From positions 1,178,001 through 1,242,000 of the forward strand of contig NW_027490121.1 in NCBI RefSeq assembly GCF_050948175.1: 64,000 bases of DNA, written 5' to 3'. Positions 13,430 through 21,900 of this stretch are shown here, piece by piece. Every line of letters starts with the position of its first letter. Positions within the stretch are counted from its first letter, which is position 1. The stretch comes from Xylocopa sonorina. Lineage: Eukaryota; Arthropoda; Insecta; Hymenoptera; Apidae. The position numbers and the translations under genes are program-made. The notes under the pieces are model-generated. The model searched no databases, was not told where the DNA came from, and saw only the letters and a program-made list of their open reading frames with translations.

Positions 13430-15097
13430 ATTGTTATGTATACCTCGTCTACATTTCAAAAGAATGTAAACGCCACACTTTCTTGCCTGGAAATGCGTTT
13501 CCAGATGTTTACGTATTGAAGAAATGGAGTTATAATCCTTCTTAAAACGCGATATCGCTACACATTTCCGTGTTCCATGATAAGATATAATATTCATTGC
13601 GAAGTGTTATGTATACCTCGTCTGCACTTCAAAGGAATGTAAATGCCACACTTTCTTGCTAGGAAATAGCGTTTTCAGGTGTCTACATATGGAAGCAATA
13701 TAGCTCTAATGTTTCTTAGAACACGATATAGCATCCCATTCCTATGTTTGATGATATGATATAATATTCACTGCGAAGTGTTACGTATACCTGGTCCACA
13801 CTTCAAAAGAATGTAAATGACACACTTGCTTGCTAGAAAATAGCGTTTCCGGATCTCTACGTATCGAAGCAATAGAGTTGTAATGCTTCTTAATTCCCGT
13901 AATCGCATCGCAGTTCTATGTTTCATGATAAGATATAATATTCATTGCGAAGTGTTATGTATACCTCGTCAGAACTTCAAAAGAATGCAAATGCCACACT
14001 ACCTAGCTAGGAAATGCGTTTCCAGATGTCTTCGTACCGAAGCAATATAGTTCTAATGCTACATTAATCGCGATATAGCATCACAATACTATGTTTCAAT
14101 ATAAGATATAATATTCATAGCGAAGTGCCATGTATACCTCGTCTACACTCCAAAAGAATGTAAATGCCACACTTCCTTGCTAGGAAATGCACTTCTAGGT
14201 GTCTACGTATCGAAGCAATAGAGTTGTACTGCTTCGTAAAACGCGATATCGCATCTCATTTCTGTCTCATGATACGATATAATAATCATTGCGAAGTGTT
14301 ATGTATACCTCGTCAGAACTTCAAAAGAATGCAGATGCGACACTTCCTTGCTAGGAAATAGCGTTTGCATTTGGCTACGTATCGTAGCAATAGAGTTCTA
14401 ATGCTAGTTAGAACCCGATATCGTGTCTCACTTCTGTGTTTCAAGATAAGATATAATATTCATTGCGAAGTGTCATGTATTCTCGTCTACACTTCAAAAG
14501 AATGTAAATGCGACACTTCCGTGCTAGGAAATAGCGTTTGCAGATGTCTACGTATCGAAGCAATAGAGTTATAATGCTTCATATATCGCGATATCGCATC
14601 TCATTTCTATGTTTCATGATAAGATATAATTTGCATTGTGGAGTGATATGTAAACCTCGTATTCACTTCAAAAGAATGTAAATGCGACACTTCCTTGCAA
14701 GGAAGTAGCGTTTGCAGATGTCTACGTATCGAAGCAATAAATTTCTAATGCTTCTTAAAACGCGATATCGCATCTCATTTCTATGTTTCATGATAAGATA
14801 TAATCTTCATTGCGAAGTGTCATGTTTATCTAGTCTGCACTTCAAAAGAATGTAAATGCCACACATGCTGGCTAAGAAATAGCGTTTCCCGATGTCTACC
14901 TATCGAAGCAATAAAGTTCTAATGCTTCTTAGAACGCGATATCGCATCTCATTTCTATTTTTCATGATAAGATATAATATTCATTGCGAAGTGTCATGTA
15001 TTCTCGTCTACACGTCAAAAGAATGTAAATGCAACACTTCCTTGCTAGGGAATAGCGTTTCCAGATGTCTACGTATCGAAGCAATAGAGTTCTAATG
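13430..15097 (-). repeat. S2-like monomers at the right end of block 2
   Basis: Here the S1 signature CTCGTATTCACTTC is replaced by CTCGTCTACACTTC or intermediates (for example near 13445, 13616, 13967, 14138, 14484, 14830, 15004). The reverse complement of that motif is GAAGTGTAGACGAG, the hallmark of the main array. The change of subfamily therefore happens inside block 2, about 1.7 kb before the change of orientation. Confidence 0.7.
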
Positions 15098-15122
15098 GGA
15101 AGGGGTAGAGGTCCTTCTCACA
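15098..15122 (-). mobile_element. Truncated second LTR (first ~25 bp only)
   Basis: The reverse complement begins TGTGAGAAGGACCTCTACC. This matches the start of the full LTR at 18330 (TGTGAGAAGGTCCTCAACC) at 17 of 19 positions. It directly follows a polypurine tract. The satellite resumes immediately after, so I infer that the 3' LTR was cut off after about 25 bp by a rearrangement with the satellite array. Confidence 0.5.
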
Positions 15123-15127
15123 GCCGG

Positions 15128-15139
15128 TCTTTTCTCTTT
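15128..15139 (-). other. Candidate polypurine tract
   Basis: The minus strand reads AAAGAGAAAAGA, followed by five bases and then the TGTGAG start of the truncated LTR. A purine run just upstream of the 3' LTR is where plus-strand DNA synthesis is primed in LTR retrotransposons. The position is right, but a twelve-base purine run in AT-rich DNA is weak evidence alone. Confidence 0.4.
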
Positions 15140-15490
15140 GAAATATTTGCCTTTGCATAGAATAGAACGTATAGATATAATTGCCTGTTTTGTACCCATT
15201 TAGGTCCAATTCTATTATAGCCTTTGAGCGGAAGTAATATTGATTATACTTGATTTTTGCAATAGTTCTTTAATTAACAGATATTATTAACCTAGAATCA
15301 TCATTTGACGGATGTATCAATCTACTTTGTAGCTCCATCAGTTTCTTTTTCTTCTCGCTACTTTCCATTTTCAGTTCCGTATACTTATCCTTTATCACCA
15401 TCATATATGTTGCGTAAAATTACAATAACTTTTTGTCCTCAAATTTTGCGGATATTTCTATTAAATTTCCTTTGATTAAATAAACGGAAA
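15140..15490. other. AT-rich stretch without recognisable feature
   Basis: Sequence between the polypurine tract and the small minus-strand frame. I see no satellite, no long frame and no repeat. It would be the 3' part of the internal region of the LTR element if that interpretation is right. Confidence 0.5.
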
Positions 15491-15790
15491 TTAAAAAACA
15501 GTGGCACGTACCATTTCTTGGAAACGTTGTATCGTAATTTGCATCTGACGGTTTTGAAAGGCACGCACTTTGCTTAACGTTTGCAATGATTCGGTTAGCG
15601 AAGTAAAGTAATATTCTACTTTCGAAATTATTGGCTCTTGTAATTCTAAGGCAAATATATTCATCTGTCGACATCGTGAACATTGTTTTTTGGCAAAATT
15701 CCAGAAAAACAAATATACTATAGGTAAAATAATAAACATCATAATATTAAATTTAACTCTGTTCATCGTTGCCTTGTTGGACAGATCCAT
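15491..15790 (-). CDS. Small open frame with one membrane-spanning segment, unidentified
   Basis: A 99-codon minus-strand frame starting MDLSNKATMNRVKF. Residues about 14-33 (FNIMMFIILPIVYLFFWNFA) form one strongly hydrophobic segment, followed by a Cys/Lys/Arg-rich stretch (KKQCSRCRQ) and a Gln-rich, possibly helical tail. I recognise no family. It lies inside the region bounded by the two LTR-like ends, so an env-like or accessory remnant of the element is conceivable, as is a chance frame in AT-rich DNA. There is no clear promoter. It overlaps an 82-codon minus-strand frame (15763-16011) that reads across the dispersed-repeat-like segment and is probably spurious. Confidence 0.2.
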   Translation of the reverse strand: MDLSNKATMNRVKFNIMMFIILPIVYLFFWNFAKKQCSRCRQMNIFALELQEPIISKVEYYFTSLTESLQTLSKVRAFQNRQMQITIQRFQEMVRATVF

Positions 15791-15796
15791 AACAAT

Positions 15797-16300
15797 ATAC
15801 AGGGTGAGGCAGTAATAATTAGCACCTCAGATATCCACGAAACTATAAGTTTCATAGAAGTTTTTGCTAATATAAAATTGCATAGTACACGGGGGCCATC
15901 CGTTGATGAAAATAGTTTTTTTGTAAGTGGAGTTATGTTGGACATATGAAGGTTACCTTCATTTTTTAAAATGAATTGGTATGTCCATTCTTCCGTAATA
16001 CGATAGAGCATTTTAAAGCAAGTTTAACGATCTGTAACATGAAGGCATTGAAGGTTACAAAAAGTAAAGAAAGGCGATAATACTCATGGTTTTGATAGTA
16101 AATGAAACATACGTATTGTAAACAGTGGTGGAAGGCGTAATACTTACCGTTTACTTCACTGTGAATAAACTCTTTTCGAAGGGCATTTCAGTAGTTTGCA
16201 GCATAAGGTAAACATGATAAGATTAGTATTGAAAAATCGGTTCGAATACGTTTGGTTAGGCTGTTCTTTGTGTCGTTCATTTTATAAGTACTGAGCTGCA
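15797..16300. mobile_element. Dispersed-repeat-like segment starting with an ACAGGGTG motif
   Basis: The segment begins ACAGGGTGAGGCAGTAATAA and continues CACCTCAGATATCCACGAAA. This resembles the start of high-copy dispersed repeats that I recall from insect genomes, where an ACAGGGTG-type end is followed by a motif like CACCTCAAATATCTCCG. It has no coding potential of note and the right end is not clear. The family assignment is from memory of the motif style and cannot be confirmed here. Confidence 0.3.
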
Positions 16301-17040
16301 GATTCCTGAGGACAGCTCACAAAATTGTTGAACTATGGAAGATTATCATTGTGAATTTGAATCAAAAGGTAATTAAATTCCATTAGATTGTAAGCAGACC
16401 TCAATGTTTCATTTTAGATAGTAAGATTAAATACTCTTTACAAAACGACAAGAATGGATACATACCTTTCTATTATTATTATTTCATAAAGAATTATAAT
16501 TGCAATTATATAGTCCATTACGATAAAAATATTTCTCAGAAAATTCTAAATATTAAATAAAAGAATCAAGTAAAACATTTTTAATAATTACGAATATGAA
16601 AAATACTTGAACATTCCAATAGAAAGATGTCTAAACAGGAGCTAGAAAAGTCAAACATTCAATTTCAATTCCAGAATTCATCTATAAGTGGTAAAATGTT
16701 TCGAAAGCTTTAATTACAGTCTTTAATGCAAGCAGTTGGGCAGTATTTCAATTTTTAAGAAAATTGATGAAAGCCAACCATTTTGAAGTGGTCAGAATCT
16801 TTGTCGTTTGAGCAATAAGTGAATAACAAATAACTGCATAAATTCCAGGCTTAAAAACTTATGGATTAAATCCTATGCAGACTCGTTTATGAGCGAGTTA
16901 CTAAATAATAATCCACACTAAGTAATCATTTTAAAACTTAAACGATTACATCTTGTGAACTTTCAAAGATATCAGAAGTGTGAAAAGTATGTGGTTTATC
17001 AAAAACTCTTCTAAAAGAACGGACGAAGCCAATAGAAACC
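16300..17040. other. AT-rich stretch without recognisable feature
   Basis: About 740 bp of AT-rich sequence with homopolymer runs, no long open frame, no satellite monomer and no terminal repeat that I can see. It is probably neutral filler or the eroded interior of a transposable element. Confidence 0.6.
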
Positions 17041-17055
17041 TTTGTTGAAGTAAGC

Positions 17056-17205
17056 AAGTTCTAAAGTTCTAAGCAACGCGATGGCCCTTATCTGCCTATG
17101 TTTCATAGCAAGTAAGTTCTGAATTTCTATGAAATCCGATGGAATTTCTCACTACTAACGTTTCAAAGTAAGTTCTCAAATTCTCAGTTCTACGTTTAAA
17201 ACTAT
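17056..17205 (-). repeat. Eroded 56-58 bp repeats resembling one third of the satellite monomer
   Basis: AAGTTCT recurs at 17056, 17114 and 17170, giving units of 58 and 56 bp and a partial third. The first unit aligns to the minus-oriented satellite: both contain AGTTCTAA, then ACGCGAT, then CTATGTTTCAT in the same order. The second unit keeps AAGTTCT, CCGAT and CTAACGTTTCA. The unit length is one third of 174 bp. These are probably degraded satellite pieces or relatives of a shorter ancestral unit. Confidence 0.5.
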
Positions 17206-17378
17206 GTGTGTTCTATATATCTATGTAAAGTGATGGTTCCTACTAGTTGTGACGGAAACCTATATATAGTAAGTCAGGGAAGCTCGAAGGGGTTAATTAT
17301 CTAAATGCTTTAAGGTGTAAAACGTACTTTAATCTAAAGCGATCTATCGTTCCAAGGTATCCGCTCACGTACAACTTT

Positions 17379-17390
17379 TCTTGGGCGCCA
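17379..17390 (-). other. Primer-binding-site-like motif
   Basis: The minus strand reads TGGCGCCCAAGA. TGGCGCCC is the core complementary to the 3' end of lysine tRNAs and is used as primer-binding site by several LTR elements. It is preceded two bases upstream by an LTR-like CA end (17393-17394). It may mark a second, nested LTR remnant covering roughly 17393-17700. The motif is short and the element is not otherwise identifiable. Confidence 0.3.
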
Positions 17391-17392
17391 GC

Positions 17393-17700
17393 TGCTCAGA
17401 AAGTAGCAAAGGGATAGACTACACGACCCCGGGAACCCTGGGGCGGAACAACCCTTGAAATTTCGAAATGCTCCTCCTCTCGACTACGCCTAGCCAATTA
17501 CACACACTCAGGTCGCGAGATACTGAAGTGACGGCATGTTTATTTATGGTCTCGACGTGGGTTTAACTAACAAGGGCTACGGGAAACTACGCAACACGCC
17601 GCGAATTACCGGGTATCATAACTCGCTTCACGATATAAGACATTATACAATATGCGACACAAGAAATGGGACGCTTTAGCGAATAAGCTCTCACGTTCCC
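17393..17700 (-). mobile_element. Possible second LTR remnant
   Basis: On the minus strand this stretch ends in GAGCA just before the TGGCGCCC motif and contains AATAAA (17539-17544) about 150 bp before that end, as LTRs often do. No second copy is seen in the window, and the start is not defined (a purine-rich GAAGAAGGGAA lies near 17698-17708). Ordinary unique DNA is an equally good reading. Confidence 0.2.
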
Positions 17701-17874
17701 TTCTTCAGGTTCCTTGAATTCGCTGGTGGTCCTCGGGTCTCCTGCATCCTCCTCGGGGCTCCTTGGTGGAGTGGGCTGTAGGCTTCGGTATTGTTCGAGT
17801 CCATCGATCAATGGATTTCGGCGATTTCCTCTTCTCGCCCCTTTGGGTGTCCCTGGGGGGATCCTCCTGATCAT
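17587..17874 (-). pseudogene. Gag-like proline/arginine-rich fragment downstream of the LTR
   Basis: A 95-codon minus-strand frame starts 33 nt after the LTR end, where a gag gene is expected. Residues 1-60 are rich in Pro, Arg, Glu and Gly (IPPGTPKGARRGN, QPTPPRSPEEDAGDP), in the style of the disordered N-terminal part of Ty3/gypsy-type gag proteins. After about residue 62 the composition changes and the frame soon ends, with no nucleocapsid zinc knuckle and no protease or polymerase downstream. An overlapping frame (17705-17965) also stays open. I take it as the truncated 5' end of a gag gene; similarity to a named family is not established. Confidence 0.35.
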
Positions 17875-17972
17875 TTAAATTGCGTAGCGCCTCGCGCGCC
17901 GCGCTCCTGTCACGTAAAATTGAGAGAAATGACTTAGAATGAAACGAGAGTGAATAACTGTTCACTCGACTC

Positions 17973-17978
17973 TTTATT
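17973..17978 (-). terminator. Polyadenylation signal AATAAA in the LTR
   Basis: The minus strand reads TTAAATAAAGAGTC about 100 bp downstream of the TATA box and 65 bp before the LTR end, as expected for the R/U5 region of an LTR. Confidence 0.45.
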
Positions 17979-18059
17979 TAACACAAGATATAAACTTTTA
18001 TATTACCGTTTGTAGGGCAGAGTTTCAGGATGTACGCCGATGATAACTTTAAGACTACT

Positions 18060-18080
18060 GACCTAGACAATCCCTAGGTC
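18060..18080. other. Perfect 7-bp inverted repeat just downstream of the LTR TATA box
   Basis: GACCTAG, a seven-base loop ACAATCC, then CTAGGTC. The stem is perfect. On the minus strand it lies immediately after TATAAAA, near the expected transcription start. It may be a chance hairpin or part of the LTR regulatory region. Confidence 0.4.
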
Positions 18081-18087
18081 TTTTATA
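18081..18087 (-). promoter_or_regulatory. TATA box of the LTR promoter
   Basis: The minus strand reads AACATATAAAAGACC. The position inside the LTR, upstream of AATAAA and the LTR end, fits a U3 promoter that would drive transcription leftwards into the gag-like fragment. Confidence 0.4.
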
Positions 18088-18344
18088 TGTTATGTTTTTC
18101 TGGAGTAGGGGTAGGACCTTAACCCTGCTCTTTGGAATTAGGGTATGATAATATAAACGGGATGCGTCAGGCGGGTGAATCTTGTTTATTTCCTCTAGCG
18201 AGATTATGGGCATGTTGGTATTGGCTATTTGAGAATGCGTTTGTCATTACACTCCCATGGCCCACCTGCAGGGCCGCTGGACTTTTGACTTCTCTTTAGG
18301 GGGTTAAGGATGGTTGAGGACCTTCTCACATCCCAGAGCATTAT

Positions 18345-18905
18345 AAAGCACAAAAGCAGATAAGCATAATGCGATGCATAGAGCTTTACAACCTTCTAAC
18401 CTACTTTGAACAGTTTATATGAAATGCAATATTGAGGTGCATGAAGCATGACAAATTAAATGCTTCGGCACCTGGACATCTAGAAACGCTATCCCCGGGC
18501 AAGAAAGTGTAGGGTTCACACTCAATTCATATGCCGAAGCAGAAAAACATAACGCGATGCTATGAATATTACATCTTATCATGAAATATAGAAGTAAGAT
18601 GCGCAGCCGCGTTTTACGAAGCATTAGAACTTTATTGCTTCTAAACCTTCAGATATAGAAACGATATTCCGTAGCAAGAAAGTGATCCATTTACACTCAT
18701 TTGAAGTGTAGAGGAGACATACATAACGCGTTGCATTGAAATTACATCTTATCATGTGACTTAGAATTGATATGCGATATCGCGTTTTATAAAGAGTTAG
18801 AAATCTATTGCTTCGATGCGTAGACATCTAGAAACGCAATTTCCTAACCAAGAAGTGTGGCATTTGCATTCTTTTGAAGTATAGACGAGGTATACATAAC
18901 ACTTC
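18345..18905 (+). repeat. Degenerate satellite monomers at the edge of the main array
   Basis: About three strongly eroded monomers in plus orientation. Landmarks remain (GACATCTAGAAACGC, AAGAAAGTG, CATTTGAAGTGTAGA, CTTATCATGAAATATAG, GCGATATCGCGTTTTA) but with many substitutions and altered spacing. They grade into typical monomers by about 18900. This is the usual decay at the border of a satellite array, where homogenising exchange is rare. Confidence 0.85.
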
Positions 18906-21900
18906 GCAATGAATATTGTATCTTAACGTGAAACATAGAAATGAGATGCGAAATCTCGTATTAAGAAGCATTGGAACTCTATTGCTTCGATACGTAGACA
19001 TCTGCAAATGCTATTTCCTTGCAAGGAAGTGTCGCATTTACATTCATTTGAAGTGTAGACGAGGAATACATAACACTTCGCAAATCATATTATATCTTAC
19101 CATGAAACATAGAAATGAGATGCGATTTCGCGTTTTAAGAAGCATTAGAACTATATTGCTACGATACGTAGACATCTGCAAACGCTATTTCCTAGCGAGG
19201 AAGTGTCGCATTTACATTCATTTGAATCGTAGACGAGGAATGCATAACACTTCGCAATGAATACTATATCTTATCATGATACATATATATGAGATCCGAT
19301 ATCGCGTTTTAAGAATTATAAGAACTCTATTGCTACGATACGTAGACATATGCAAACGCTATTTCCTTGCAAGGAAGTATCGCATTTACATTCATTTGAA
19401 GTGTAGACGAGGAATACATGACACTTCGCAAAACATATTATATCTTACCATGAAACATAGATATGAGATGTGATATCGCGTTTTAAGAAGCATCAGAACT
19501 CCATTGCTGCGATACGTAGACATCTGCAAACGCTATTTCCTTGCAAGGAAGTGTCGCATTTACATACATTTGAAGTGTGGACGAGGAATACATAACACTT
19601 CGCAAATCATATTATATCTAACCAAGAAACATAGAAATGAGATTCGATATCGCGTTTTAAGAATCATAAGAACTCTGTTGCTACGATACGTAGACATCTG
19701 CAAACGCTATTTCCTTGCAAGAAAGTGTCGCATTTACATTCATTTGAAGTGTAGGCGAGGAATACATAACACTTCGCAAATCATATTATACCTTACCATG
19801 AAACATAGAAATGAGATGCGATATCGCGTTTTAAGAATCATAAGAACACTATTGCTACGATACGTAGACATCTGCAAACGCTATTTCCTTGCAAGGAAGT
19901 TTCGCATTTTCATTCATTTGAAGTGTAGACGAGGAATACATAACACTTCGCAAATCATATTATATCTTACCACGAAACATAGAAATGAGATGCGATATCG
20001 CGTTTTAAGAAGCATTAGAACTCTATTGCTACGATACCTAAATATCTGCAGGCGCTACTTCCTAGCAAGGAAGTGTCGCATTTACATCCATATGATGTGT
20101 AGACGGGGAATACATAACACTTCGCAAATCATGTTATATCTTACCATGAAACATAGAAATGAAATGCGATATCGCGTTTTAAGAATCATAAAAACTCTAT
20201 CGCTACGATACGTAGACATCTGCAAACGCTATTTCCTTGCAAGGAAGTGTCGCATTTACATTCGTTTGAATCGTAGACGAGGAATGCATAGCACTTCGCA
20301 ATGAATATTATATCTTATCATGAAACATAGATATGAGATGCAATATCTCGTTTTAAGAAGCATTTGAACTCTATTGTTTCGATACGTAGACATCTGCAAA
20401 CGCTATTTCCTTGCAAGGAAGTGTCGCATTTACATTCATTTGAAGTGTAGACGAGGAATACATGATACTTAGCAAATCATATTATATCTTACCATGAAAC
20501 ATAGAAATGAGATGCGATATCGCGTATTAAGAAGCATTAGAACTCTATTGCTACGATAGGTAGACATCTGCAAACGCTATTTCCTTGCAAGGAAGTGTCG
20601 CATTTATATTCATTTGAAGTGTAGACGAGGAATACATGACACTTCGCAAATCATATTATATCTTACCATGAAACATAGAAATGAGATGCGATATCGCGTT
20701 TTAAGAAGCATTAGAAAGCTATTGTTACGAAACGTAGACATCTGCAAACGCTATTTCCTAGCGAGGAAGTATCGCATTCACATTCATTTGAAGTGTAGAC
20801 GAGGAATACATGACACTTCGCAGATCATATTATATCTTACCATGAAACATAGAAATGAGATGCGATATCGCGTTGGAAGAAGCAATAGCACACTATCGCT
20901 ACGATACCTAGACATCTGCAGACGCTATTTCCTAGCAAGGAAGTGTCGCATTTACATTCATTTCAATCGTAGACGAGGAATGCATAACACTTCGCAATGA
21001 ATATTATATCTTATCGTGAAACGTAGATATGAGATGCAATATCTCGTTTTAAGAAGCATTTGAGCTCTATTGCTTCGATACGTAGACATCTGCAAACGCT
21101 ATTTCCTTGCAAGGAAGTGTCGCATTTACATACATTTGAAGTGTAGACGAGGAATACATAACACTTCGCAAATCATATTATATCTTACCATGAAACATGG
21201 AAATGAGATGCGATATCGCATTTTAAGAAGCATTAGAACTCTATTGCTACGATACGTAGACATCTGCAAACGCTATTTCCTAGCGAGGAAGTGTCGCATT
21301 TACATTCATTTGAAGTGTAGACGAGGAATACATGACACTTCGCAAATCATGTTATATCCTACCATGAAACATAGAAATGAGCTGCGATATCGCGTTTTAA
21401 GAATCATTTGAATTCTTTTGCTACGATACGTAGATATCTGCAGACGCTATTTCCTTGCAAGGAAGTGTCGCATTTACATTCATTTGAAGTGTAGACGAGG
21501 AATACATAACACTTCGCAAATCATATTATATCTTACCATGAAACATGGAAATGAGATGCGATATCGCGTTTTAAGAAGCATTAGAACTCTATTGCTACGA
21601 TAGGTAGACATATGCAAACGCTATTTCCTTGCAAGGAAGTGTCGCATTTACATTCATTTGAAGTGTAGACGAGGAATACATAACACTTCGCAAATCATAT
21701 TATATCTTACCATGAAACATAGAAATGAGATGCGATATCGCGTTTTAAGAAGTATTAGAAATCTATTGCTACGATACGTAGACATCTGCAAACGCTATTT
21801 CCTTGCAAGGAAGTGTCGCATTTATATTCATTTGAAGTGTAGACGAGGAATACATGACACTTCGCAAATCATGTTATATCTTACCATGAAACATAGAAAT

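Larger units (their letters stand above)
4447..15097 (-). repeat. 174-bp satellite array, block 2 (inverted, - orientation)
   Basis: About 61 monomers in reverse orientation to blocks 1 and 3. Typical plus-strand words are GCGACACTTCCTTGCTAGGA, GTTTGCAGATGTCTACGTAT, ATCGCATCTCATTTCTATGT and CCTCGTATTCACTTCAAAAG. Spacing of GATGTCTACG is usually 174 bp, with one- to few-base indels. Most monomers are S1 type. From about 13.4 kb to the end they change to S2-like or intermediate forms (CTCGTCTACACTTC, CTCGTCAGAACTTC). The block begins after TGACGTCACAA of island A and ends after GAGTTCTAATG where island B begins. Divergence is high and homogenisation low. No genes. Confidence 0.97.
17908..18330 (-). 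mobile_element. LTR of a degraded LTR retrotransposon (423 bp)
   Basis: On the minus strand it starts TGTGAGAAGGTCC at 18330 and ends TTACGTGACA at 17908, giving the TG...CA ends of an LTR. Inside are a TATA box (TATAAAA, 18081-18087) and a polyadenylation signal (AATAAA, 17973-17978) in the right order and spacing. The start is repeated at 15122, next to a polypurine tract, which supports it being the 5' LTR of a minus-strand element whose 3' LTR is almost wholly lost. An alternative start at 18251 (TGTAATGACA, 344 bp) also fits TG...CA. No reverse transcriptase, integrase or protease is found between the ends, so the element is internally deleted or non-autonomous. Confidence 0.55.
15098..18344. 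other. Island B: transposon-derived and AT-rich DNA between satellite blocks
   Basis: A 3.2-kb non-satellite stretch between the minus-strand block 2 and the plus-strand main array. From right to left it holds a 423-bp LTR in minus orientation, a gag-like proline-rich fragment, a GC-moderate stretch with a primer-binding-site-like motif, eroded satellite-like 56-58 bp repeats, about 0.8 kb of AT-rich DNA with no visible feature (16300-17040), a segment resembling dispersed insect repeats, a short frame with one membrane segment, and a 25-bp remnant of a second LTR at the left edge. No intact gene is present. Confidence 0.85.

Noticed and set aside
15420..15683. 87-codon minus-strand frame overlapping the 15491-15790 frame
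   Set aside because: It is in another phase over the same AT-rich DNA and has no coding character. The frame with the hydrophobic segment is slightly more credible, though itself weak.
17908..18251. LTR start at TGTAATGACA (18251) instead of 18330
   Set aside because: It fits TG...CA, but the start at 18330 is preferred because the same 19-bp start recurs at 15122 beside a polypurine tract.
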